64,000 nucleotides of DNA. It comes from Chrysemys picta bellii (Eukaryota; Chordata; Testudines; Emydidae). The position numbers were made by a program, and so were the translations under genes. Under the pieces are notes generated by a model. It did not search any database and had not been told where the DNA came from. It saw only the letters and a program-made list of their open reading frames with translations. The stretch is from NCBI RefSeq assembly GCF_011386835.1, contig NC_088809.1, positions 22,327,067 to 22,391,066 of the forward strand. The letters are read 5' to 3'. Positions 44,001 through 56,000 of the stretch are shown one piece after another. Numbering within the stretch: position 1 is the first letter of the stretch; every line of letters starts with the position of its first letter.

Positions 44001-47000
44001 CATCGATTGCCTGCCACCGGACCCTCCGGTAAGTGTAGACGTACCCCTAGGGAGGGAGGGGCCGTCACTGATGCAAATTGCAGCTGTGACTAAGAATGAA
44101 GGGGAAAGAATTTACCAGCTAAATCCTAGAAGAACCAGCCACCAGATCCATCTCCCCCGAGTTTCCTGCTTCCCTCGTTGGTTTCCTACCCCTGTGAATA
44201 AGGTCCTCCCAGGGTCCGTTCAGCATATCACAGCCTGCCCCTCCCTCCAGGCTGGGGAAGGTGAAGGGGGAATGAAAGTGCTGAAAGGGACAGGCTGGGC
44301 ACTCAGGGCACTTACTTTCTGAACTGCTCCAGGAAACGGTCCCTGTGGCCCTGTAGTGTGTCAGCGGGGAGGCCTGAGGAAGAGACACAGAATGGAATGC
44401 AAAGGGAATGCTCAGCTCCCAGGTCGCCTCGAGCACCGCGCTCATTTCCAGACAGCCGAGCAGCACCGCACAGAGGGAGCAGGCAGTCCTAGAACAGTTC
44501 AGCACTGCAGCCTCAGGGCCTGAGTTACGGAAGGGCCTGGGGCAGGGCCCCCTACTACTTTTAGGGGCTACCCCACTTCTGACTTATTGGAAGGGGTGTA
44601 GAGGGTGTGTTTTGGCCGCTTACTTCTCCCTGTGTGCTCAGCTGCAGAGAGCCGGGACGGCAGCCGCCACTGCTGTCCTGTGGAAGGAGCCAGGGCACAA
44701 TGAGGGGTCGGTCTGTGGTGAGAGGGGAGGGTGGGTGTCCCGTAGCCACAGCAGGTCCCACTGCCTGGGCTGGCTCTTCACTGGCGTAACCTAGGCTCCA
44801 ATGCCCGGCGCTGGAGAAGCCCCTTTCATCCCAACAGGAAGCGAGAGGGGTAGGGCAGGGGGAGGGGCACAAGGTGCGGGGTAATGGGCAGGGGGACGGG
44901 GCAGCCAGGAGGAAGGGAGGAAGTGGGGCAGAAGGCGGGGAGGGGGTAAGGGCAGAGAGGAGAAGAGACTCCTGCTGCAGCTGGCCTCAGCGCAGAGGAT
45001 GCCAGCACAGGAGCCGCCAAGGGGCACCCTGGCACCTCCAGGCCTGTCCGCGTTCCCTAAGGGCACCCCCACTTCTCCCCCGTAATTCGAGCACTGCTCA
45101 CACGCTCCCAGCAGGTGGCGCTGCAGGGCAGGAGCACTGGCTCTGAGGTGGCTCCCAGCTGGAGGAGCTGGGGGGACTGGCGAGGAACCTTGGCTGGGGC
45201 AGATCCCCAGGGTCTCACTCATGGAGGGGAAAGGCCTTCGTTTGCACTCAGCCGGGGAGCTGGCAGCAGCAGTCTAAATCCAGGATCACGGAGGTGCCAC
45301 TTTCTCATACTGCAGGAATCAATTGGAAGCTATTAAGCCAACCTCGCCGAAGTCAAAGGGCCTGAAGTGATCTTTGCTTGGATCTGTGCCCCGGGACTCG
45401 CCCAGGAAGAAATGCAACAGCTTGGCATGACCTGGGAGCTGCGCCCTGGAGGATGCGGGGTAGCTAAGGTGGGGGGAGGGTGAACATTTCCCACTGCTCT
45501 CTGCTTTTACTCCTCCAGATGCAGAAACCCCCTCGTGGCTACGATTCCTTCAGGGCTGGCCTGGCGACGGCACAGGGTCCTGGCCTAGACACAGCTGCTG
45601 AGTACCTTGGCACGGGCAGGGAGGGAGACCAGCACCCGTGCGGGGGAAGGGGCGGGCTGGGGCATTCTAAAGAGAAACGTGTTCCTTGGGGGTCGCTTTA
45701 TGAGACACGAGCACAAGTCCCCTCCAGGGGCATGCAGAGGGATCCCCCCCCCATGCCTTTTACTGCTTCTCGGGCTTCCACCTGCACCTGGCCAACCTCA
45801 CTGACCTGGCCTCCCTGCTTCCCTTCCTCTGTGCCCTCTTTCCCCTTCTCTCGCTCCTCCTGGCTGTTCCCTCTCTCCCCTATCATCTCTTTCCCTGCGC
45901 TGGCAGCGTCCCTGCCTCCCCTTTCCCTCTCCCTCACTCTCCCCGCCCCCACAATCTCACCACTTCTCTGTTCAATCCCCCCCCGCCTGGCCCGCTCCAA
46001 CTCTCCAGCTGTGGTGGGGGAAGGGCCCCAGTGGCTAGCCCAACATCCAGTCTTGGGAACAGAGGGGGAAGCATGCTGGTGTTTGGACTAGCCTCCCCTG
46101 GCCCTTGGGGTCTCCTATGCCCTGCCCTGAAGGGTAGAAAGGGGATGCCTTGTTCCCTTCTCCCGGGAGGGGGCTGCCAGTCAAGTATCCTCCTCCCCTC
46201 CCCAGGGAAGGGCACAGCTGGTGCAGCAGGGGCTTCAGCAAATGCAGGGCCCAGCCATGGGGCTAATGCTCCATTGGCCCAGACCAGGCGGTTCTGCATC
46301 AATCCACACGGGCACATCAGCAGTTAACGTGCCACATCCCTCTCCCTGGGGAGGATTCTCTCTGCACTGATCACAGATCAGGCTGGGCTGCCGTTGACAC
46401 CTATCAACACAGCTGCCTCATCAGCTCGAGGGAGCCACTGATCTCCAGCCCGCCCTGACTCAGCAACACTTCCCTACACTACCAGTCTGAGACTATAGGC
46501 AGGCGTCAAACCTGGCCTGGTCTCCGCGCGTGACACGGAGCAAGCCACTGGGCCAAGCTACCGAGGCAGCCCCAGCTAGTGTTTTAAACCAGCCCTTTGC
46601 CTGGGCACCCCTCGCTCTGGGAGCAGAGGAAACACAGACAGGGCATTTCCCTGTGCTTGGCACACCTGTTACACGCACAGCCTTGGGACAGGGCTCCGTC
46701 TCCGACACAGAAACTTTACATCTGCTACATCAGCACGTCCCAGCAGTGAAATGGCAGCTGCTTGTGGTGTACTTACAGGAGTGCAGCTTGAAGAGGAGTT
46801 TAACAGTGTAGTCATAGAGATGGCTGCAGTCCAGTATCACCTGTATCAGCGGGGCCAACCGGCACTGGCCAGCAGCAGTGACCGACACGGAGCGAGACAT
46901 GTCCAAGGAGCTGAATACTAACAGGAGAGAGAGACAGCGCACTCAGGGCTTGGTCCATGAAATTCACTGAACTCTCTCACACACACACCTATCCCATGAG

Positions 47001-50000
47001 GTCATTCTGCACAGCTGCTCATATAAGTACACTTTGCTGTTGTACACACACACACGGTATTCTGCACAGCTGCTCATATCACTACACTGAAGCATCCAGA
47101 CAATTACAGGACACTTGTACGTCTCGGCTGTTGTACCTTTCCTCCCCTCCATGCTATCTATCCTCTATCCTCATTTCACAGGAATGATTGGACAAACCAA
47201 ATTCCATCGGTTTTAAGCCAAAAAGGGGAAAGCAAATGAGGGAGCCGACAGAAAACCGCACTAGCCCACCGTTATCCATGGCTTTGCTAAGGTAATCTGT
47301 GCACAGGGGAGCTGCATGAAATATAGTCCTATACTGTGAGCCACATGGCCATGGTCAGAACACCTGGTAACCAGATGACAGACATCTATAGCTAAGGGAC
47401 ATTCAGATAGTTCACTAGCAAAACCAGTTTTCAGTGGACAAAGCTGGTTAAGCGATGGACACCGAGGAGGGAGCTCTCCCATGTGTATATTACACACGTT
47501 GTGATCAATTTGCTGAGAGGAGATTCACTGCTGTCCCCCTCTACGGCTGCGGGGTCGTAGTGCGGCAGGAGGAGGACGTTTCCATGTCTGCTGGCAGCAG
47601 CATTGCTCAAGAGTGGGTCAGGCCAGCAGGGTATCTGGTGGGCTGGGAGGAGTGCAGTGTTTGAAGGCAGCTGAGGTGTGTCAGCCCCTGTGCAAGGAGC
47701 TGGAGCGGCTGTCCCAAGTTGGATACCTGCTGGGAGGAGCTGCTGCACTGGGACAGGACAATGTGAGTGGCCCCCCAACGAGACCCCTGCAGGGATACCT
47801 CATTGCTTACCACAGGGCAATGGACTAAAAGGGGCACTCCCCCAAGCCCGAGAAGTCCTAACTCTGGTGGGTATCCCCAAAGGGCCACGCTAGGAATTAC
47901 TTTTGAGCCACTGAGCATAGAGCACGTGACCTCTTCTGCCTGCCCTAGTACGTCACCCTTTCATCTGAGTGCCTCCTGGGACTGCCAGGTGCTAGAGCCA
48001 ATAGAGCCTAGCAGCTCAGATATCTTCAGTGCTTGCATTTGAATCATGGTACATCTGGTGTGCTACCAAGAGGTCTGATGTAACAGCACTCAGCAACCCG
48101 ATCAGGTGGGACAATACATTATATCCAGCCCCTCACTGAGCAGGCATGTAGGTTAGTCCTCAATCCCCATTCCAATCCCAGATGCTCGGTGTATCCACCA
48201 GGGTTCAGCGGTTGCAATGTTCGAACCTTAGTTTCATGGGAGAAGCAGTGAAAGCACAATGCTAAGCCACCTGCAAACCCATGGGCTAGCAGATGTGTGC
48301 CCCACCGAAGAACCTGCCTCTGGAGATGGGTCACAAGGGGAGAAGCAGGCAGGGCCCCAAAGGTAATGGGCCAAATTCTTCCCCCATTCAGGCATATCAG
48401 GCCCAGCACAGCCGTAGCTGAGGCAAGAATGGAGCCCGGTGTCTAGCCCATCCCAGTGCTCCTGAGGTTTAACAGACTAGCCCTTGGGGGCTGGAATGTC
48501 TCATGCTCTCCCTCCCTCTCAATGACCATTTCAGTATTTACCCACAGAGGAACGCAACGTTCATATGGCTCGATCCTGAAATCATAAAATACCCAGGGTC
48601 ACTCAACAGTGGGCTCAGGACTGTGATCTGAAGCAAAGCTCTCACTTACATTAGTGCAGTTTTATTTTTTTTAGGCGGAAGGGATAGCTCAGTGGTTTGA
48701 GCATTGGCCTGCTAAACCCAGGATTGTGAGCTCAATCTTTGAGGGGGCCATTTAGGGATCTGGGGCAAAAATCTATCTGGGGATTGGTCCTGCTTTGAGC
48801 AGGGGGTTGGACTAGATACCCTCCTGAGGTCCCTTCCAACCCTATGATTCTATGCTTGGTCTCAGCCCTGAAGGGAACTGGTTCCGAATGAACAGCGCTC
48901 TGAACAGGTCGCCCCGTTAGCACCATCTGCCAATACAACCACCAACCGGACCAGCTGCACCGACACCATGGGAGTGGGTCCAACTCCGCCCCTCGCAGAG
49001 GCTCTGACTGGCCCATGGTGCGAGGGCAGCACCGTCCTACCAGGGACAGTTACTTCCCTGAGTCAATACTGCAGACAAACCATTTTGCAGTAACTGTCTA
49101 GGACATTTCTCCGCTGTTTTGTTTGTGCTCAGGTGACCTGAGCAACTTTGCTTTAAGGGGCGGTGCAAAGGAAAATCAAAAGGAGTTCGGTGCCTAACTC
49201 CCTTTGAGGATCTGGGCCGAAAGCACTGGTGCCATGTCCTTCTCTGCTCCCTCCTGAGGGGTAAAGGAGGCCCAGAAGGGATTTTACTTTTATGGAGACG
49301 TTGTTTGGTTCTGCTTGGTTTTCACTTTAGAACCACCAGGCATCTCAGGCCTCCAAGAGGTCTCCGTACAGCCTGGGTACGCAGTCCTGGAGCCAAGTGC
49401 CCCCAGTCCCCTGGCACAATTCTACCATTGCCCCCCTCTTTGGAAAGTTTCGAAGGGACTAGCTGGGGAAAGCTGGACTTTCATTTATTGGACGCAGGCT
49501 TGCTGTGGTAAATCACACCAACGGCCCAGTTCATGTCCCTGTCCATGCTCCAGCACTTGGACCCTGCTCTGGGCGGGTAGGTTACCGGGATGCATTTACC
49601 CTTTCATTTCAACAGGGACACAAGAGCGTGAGGATCAATATCACTTACCATTTGCATCCCAGTCAGCATCAGAGCAGATGCTGCTCCTCTGCAGAATAAA
49701 AGAAGGAGGCCACACCTCTTTCCTTTTCATAGAATCATAGGGTTGGAAGGGACCTCAGGAGGTCATCTAGTCCAACCCCCTGCTCAAAGCAGGACCAATC
49801 CCCAGACAGATTTTTGCCCCAGATCCCTAAATGGCCCCCTCAAGGATTGAACTCACAACCCTGGGTTTAGCAGGCCAATGCCCAAACCACTGAGCTATTC
49901 CTTTGCTTTAAGGAGCGCTGCAAAGGAAAATCAAAGGGAGTTTGGTACATAACTCCCTTGAGGATCTGGGCTGAAAGCACTGTCGCCACGTCCTTCTCTG

Positions 50001-53000
50001 CTCCCTCCTGAGGGGTAAAGGCGGCCCGGAAGGGATTTTACTTCATCTGGAGCTCTGATCCCGTCCCCAGTCCATAGCTCCTGCCTGCTCAGTCTTCAGG
50101 CAGAGCATCAGTCACCCCTCACTTGTACCCAGCAATCATTCTCTGCCTGCCCTTTGTTTCTCACTGATCAGAAAGGCAAAGCGTTGCACGATGCTAGGTG
50201 GGGAGGGAGCCGGTGAGGGGAGAACTGCTCACAGAAACGTGCCCCTGGTTTGCAATGAGCGTGCAGGGCTCCGAGATGCACCGTGCATGCTAACGTGAGG
50301 AGACTCCAGAAACATCTCAGAGCGAGCAGAATGCTGGCTCGTGTCTACGCTGATTTGCAATAGACAGAGAAGAAAGACAACAGGCAAAATCCTGGGCCCA
50401 TAGAAATCATGGAAAATCTCCCATTTACTTCAGTGGGACCGGGATTATACCGTATCTCTCTTCCACGTCTGCCTCCTCCTGCCCGGATCAATTGAAGGAT
50501 TGGGTCCTTCGTCTGGAAGGGGAGAAAAGTGTCTGTTTACATGCTGCAGCCAGCAGGGCACGGTGCCACCACGACGGCGGCACTCCCAGGCTGCTAGAGG
50601 CAGCCAGCTCGAGGTGGGCGAGGCCCCGTGTTCCCCACTGCACTTGGCTTAATTAAATGGACAGTTGGAGAACTCTGCTGTCTATGCAGGTCTCTCCAGA
50701 GCCTCTCAGACTGATGGCTGCCAGCGATCTCCCCAATAGCCGCATGGCTCCGATCTGCACTAAGCAAGGAGGCCACTGCAGGCGCCTTGACTGTGGTTCT
50801 CGCCTGGCTGCCGGCTCGCTCTGCCAGCGCACTCTGATTCCTCTCCCACGCAGCACGGCACTGCGCCTGGACGCAAGGGCTGCCGGGTGCTTTCCAAACG
50901 CACGGCAGCTAGAGGAGCTGGCTGAGATGGAGCAGCTGAGACCTTTGTGGCTTCCTAGGGAGTAACTGCCGCAGATGGGGGTGGGTCAGCTGGCTCCGAG
51001 TGGAAGGTACTGCTCCCCCCAGAAAGCTGGGCCTGCCGCTGCGTGTGGGCACAGGGCACTGCACAGACATCCTCACCTGGGCCCAGGTCTCCTCCCTGGT
51101 CCTATCTCATCATGCACCCAGAGCACGTCACTCCTCTCCCCTTCCTGCGGGAGCGCTCCGGAGTCCCAGATTTCCTCTCCTTTCACCCTCCGCACCCACT
51201 CAGTGCCGTTCTTTGGCTGGCTGGAAGGGTCGCTGTTCAGTGACTTGAGGCCTAGAACTCCCACAGGCTGTGTGCAGGGCTCCCAGCCCTTAGGAGTGGG
51301 GGCAGGGAGCTCTATGAGACATCTCCTCCTTTCCCAGAGGATGAATATGCTGCTTCCAACAGCAGCCTCTGCCTGAGAGCACCCCGCTCTCCCATGTGGC
51401 AGTGCAGAGCCACCCGGCCAATGCCAGGTAGTCGAGGTCCAGCCATTCCACTCTTGTCAAGCTAGAGCAGAAATCTAGGGGCAGACAGCAGCCTCCCTCC
51501 GGGGATGCTAGGAAAGGGAGGGATAGACTTCATCAGCGCACCAATGGCACAAGGAAATCCTTCCGAGTGCACCAGCGCTTGGCAATGATCACAGCTCTCC
51601 CCCTGCAGCCCAGACCTGGCTGACAGGGCTAGCGAGGGCGTGCCCTTCTGTTTCTCCATATGGGCGTCGAGCTGCTAGCTTTGGGGTCCTACATCTTTCT
51701 CCATGGGGCACTCATACCTGCCGAGCCACCTGCCTGGAGGGACATCCTCGCTATGCACATCCTCTAAACTCCTGCTGGGGCATGGGTGCCTGGAGAGACG
51801 GGAGAAGAGATAGGGAGGACCTGGAGAAAGGTCCCCTTCCCCTGGTGTCTGCCCATTTACTGAGTCCAGTGCCAACGGCTCAAGAATTCACCCCAGCATC
51901 CCCGTGCTGAATGCCAGATGCGCCCCAGCGAATGCTAGAGAGATCCCTAGTCGGGTTTGAGTCCATCTACGCTGGACAGAGACAACCCCTGCTCCTCTGT
52001 AATGTGTTATTCCTAAACGAGGCAGGCACCGGGTGGGACAACAGAGCTTTAAGGACACACGGATCTGTCCCTATCTCCCTCCTCGGCGGCAGGCCCCACT
52101 GACAACCCCCATCCTGCTCCAGAACCAAAGGAAGGCCAAAGGAATGAACAGCTGTTGTGCTCTGGCTCAAAGGGGGCTGCACATCAGTGGTGGGTGGAAT
52201 CACAAAGACCTGTGGGATCCAAGGGGAGTGCAGGACCCCAAAGGGAAGATGAACAGGGAGCAGCGATGGAGTTTAAAAGGCAGGCAGGCTCCACGTTTCT
52301 CCACATCCCCAAGAACACCCTCTCGTGCCTCCGGCAGGCCTTGCTGCAGTGGGAACCCGTTCACATCACACCTGCACCTGTGCTCTGTACATAGCATCAA
52401 CTAGAGACTTGCAGGCTCGTCATCTCCTTCCTTTGATAGCTGAAGCATCGACGCCCCCGAGGGGGAGCACTGGGCCTTTCCCTGGGGACCGCGCTAGCCT
52501 GCTCTCTTCTTAGCAGGGGATGCACACAATGGAACAATTAGCAATGTCATCCTCGCCCAGGCAGCGGGAGGCAGGGAGTCAGTTTGGATTTCCACCAGCT
52601 TGTCTGCCTCCCCTCCCATTCGGATAATGAAGTGACGTCCCCGGTAATTAGCAGGGAAGTTGAGCAGCGATTTAAGAGTAAATCAGAAACTAAGCTACAC
52701 TAATGAGATGTAAATAGGCAGAGCTGATATTAGCCCTGCTTAATTCACTTAAGCTAGCAGCAGAAAAACAAAGCCAAGTTCATTACATGGCCTCCCTCCT
52801 TCCCAGTGGGGCTATGAAGCTGATGGATCAGACAAGTACCTGCGCACGGCTGCAGAGATGCCAGCGCACAGAGCCCTGTCTCGCTCAGAGGCACAGCAGC
52901 ACTTACTGCTCCCTTGCAGACACCGAGGAAGGGTACGTGGCTGAAGCCCTGGACTGGTAGTCAGGAGATGGAGGCTCTGCTTCCAGGGCCGCCACAGACC

Positions 53001-56000
53001 TGTCTTCTGGCCCTTGGCAAGTCATTGACAAGCCTTGTGCCTCACCTTCCCGTCTGTACAGCGGGGCTAGTGAAGGAGGCTCGGTTCACGGGTGTTCGTG
53101 AGCCACCATGGCGATGCTAGATGCTGACAATGAGACTCTGATGTGACAAACTGTACAAATGCTACCAGAGTTTATGAAAGAAAGAGACTCACCCCGCAGG
53201 TTTCTGTCAGGAGTGGATACGGGCCCCCCCCATTATGGAGTCCCACTCTGTTTGGGCTTTGATCCCATGTGTTCAATTGTCGTTACTCCGTTCTGGTGGC
53301 AGGTTGCATATATTGGGGCATGGTGTTACCCCCGGATTGGCCCTGTGACTGCAGCCCAGCATGCCAAGCCTGCCCTCCAAGGATCACTGCATTACCCCTG
53401 CTAGCCCACGAGACACAAGGGCACCACCTCGCCTGTCCCACAGATGTGACTGCCCTTATCCTGCTCTATCTCCGTGCGTGAGCCTGTAACAGACACGACG
53501 GGATCACCCAGGCTACATCCCAGCACAGACCCAGGCCACCTGCAGTCTGGAGACACAGCTGCCTCCCCCTACTGTATTCCAGCACATGTGCGCAACTGCC
53601 CTGTTAGAGATGCAGTAACGCCAGTGGAGTAAAGCCTATCACAACAGTCCGTTGCAACAGAGCCCTTCAACACTGGGGCACAACCGGATTCCATCGGCTG
53701 TACGTGCCTTTAGCACTGCGAGACAGCGGCACCACGCTGACTCGATTAAAGCCCATCCTCGGGGAACCCTCCGTGCTAGGACCCAACCCGTAGCACCTCT
53801 CCGATGAAATCGCAGCAGCCGGGAACCGCCGTACCCTGACATATTGCTTCACTCCTGCTCCAACGCAAGCAAACACCTCCACTCTATTACAGCCACCGCA
53901 CCCAAGACCCTATGTGGCACAGCGCGAGCAGTAATCACCCTGCTCTAACTCAGCCCAACAAGCAGAATCCTACAGCGCTACATGGACCCACGTGGCAGCT
54001 GAGCACCCGAGTGTACGTTGTGGAGACTGGTTCGTTATTTTCTCTCTGCTCCACTGTGACCCATAGGAGCACACATCGCCGAGCCAGTCCCCCACCACAG
54101 CAAGCCCTGAAGCACACAGCATCTCTGTGATGGGTCTGCAAGGGGAAAGCTGCTCTCTCCAGTCATGAAAGCCAGAAACCCCAGAGCTAAGGGCAAAGGG
54201 AGAACTCAGAGATGGGAAGCAAACCAAGGAGGGGTTCGGGGAGGAAGTGCAGCGTGCCACAGGGTGGAGGTGGTTCCTGGAGGCTTGGCACGGCCGGCTG
54301 GAACGGAGGGCAGGCAGGCTGCGGCTGGGCAGACTGGGAGGAGCCAGGCACATTTGGTCTGACATGAAATAATTTCAGCTAATAATAACTCTGGTGGAGT
54401 GCATGGAAAACAGATGAGCTCAGACGTCCTCAGCCAACTCCCTTCCTGCACCTAGGCAGGACAGACGGACACACACACAGAGCGAACAGCAGCTTTGGAC
54501 TGGGACGCCAAACACTCTGACCCCCCGCCCAGAGACCCATGCACGCTGGCCGTCGGGGCCGCGCTCAGCCGGGCAGAGAGGGACGTCACCACAGCACCTG
54601 CCCCACAGCTGTATGTCAGCAGTGCAGAACAAGCGAGAGCCTTACCCGTCTGGAACAGGTTCAGCTCACACTCCAAATAGTCAAACATCTCCACCGTCAG
54701 CTGGAAGCTAGGAAAGAGGGCACAAGAATGTTACAAACAAAACAGAGGCCACCCAGCCCCCTCTCACAAAACCCGGGGTGGGGGGGGGAGGGAAGAGGGA
54801 AGTTGGCTAGCAGCCCGGGTGGGGGTGGGGGGTGGAATCCAGCCAACCATTGCTGTGAAGTACTGTTTTATAAGGGGTGGTCAGGAGGGATGTCCCCACC
54901 CCAGCCAATGGGCGCACATGGGACCAGGGTTCCCGTTAGTGTGGCCATGTCCTCTGCCCGTGGCTCACACAGCAATGCCATGGAGAGACCCTGATGGGTG
55001 CCATGGCCCTGCCAGCCCTTTGCCGCTCCTGGGGCTTCCCCCTTACGTCTCCTGTGGCTGGGTTCTCAGCTACGGCAGGAGTAATTCCCATCATGGACGT
55101 GCCCGGATTCACGTGCTCTGGACTTACAAGTTATTGACGTCGTTTTCTCCCGCCTCGTCAAGCTGCCGGTCAGACATCTGGAGATTGCCTGGGAACCGGG
55201 GGTTCTGCATGAGGAGAGAGAGGGAGTAGTCAGAGCAAGGGGCCCCCGCAGTGGAGACCAAGTAGCCATCTCTGATTAGAGGCAGATCCCGGACACCCCA
55301 GGGGGCTGTGTGCGCCCGGCAGGGATCTCCCAACACCCAACGGAAGGGGCTCGGGTCACAGAACTGGAGGGATGGCTCAGAGCTGGCTCCCTACAGCCCC
55401 ACGGTGGGAGAGGGATTGTATTTCTCGTGCCATGCTTTGCCCAGGTGCGCAGACTCCCTCAGTGACAGGCTAGGCTCACTGCTCACCGCCCTCGGCTCTC
55501 TGGATTTGAAAAGCCATCCCGCTGGCTCCCATCTAAGCGCCCAAGGGCAGCGTCCAGTGCAGGAAAATGCCGCTGTAGCTTACAAATACACAGTCACACG
55601 ATGGGCTTCAAAGGCCCTGAACAGAGACGAACGGTCACACCTCCAGCGAGGCACCGGGCCAGCAGCTTTCACCGCTGCGCACCACCACCTCATGCCGAAG
55701 TTTCACAGCAAGGCCACACTCCATGCGGCTCAGCTGCTCCGACCTGGGCAGCGACTTACAGGAGAAGGGCTCTGGGGCGACCCTGGCAGCTGCCTCCTCT
55801 CGTGCCCCACAAGTACTGCGCCCCATCTGCTGCTGGCTGCCCTCACCTCCTCCAGCTGGCCACACAGCTGCTCCCACTCCTGCCAGAGGAAAGGGAGCAG
55901 CTCACAGGCAGGGGCTGACCCTCACCACTAGGCCAGCCAACCTAGGTCCAGAGCCCGCCTCTGGGAGAGGGGCACTGCGCGGCTGAGCGCTGGGACTAGC

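Larger units (their letters stand above)
46918..54645. other. HIP1 w3-w4 intron (7.7 kb)
   Basis: Contains the two Cry I-type SINEs, the 143-bp duplication (49146 and 49901), a MIR at about 52935-53065 and the AT-rich conserved-looking island 52615-52790. Bases 46919-48670 and 50044-52600 hold nothing I recognise beyond a short CA-rich patch at 46975-47055. Confidence 0.6.

Noticed and set aside
48675..48745. Possible functional tRNA gene
   Set aside because: The A- and B-box-like sequence belongs to the head of a Cry I SINE with the typical body and CR1-like tail; the cloverleaf is not intact.
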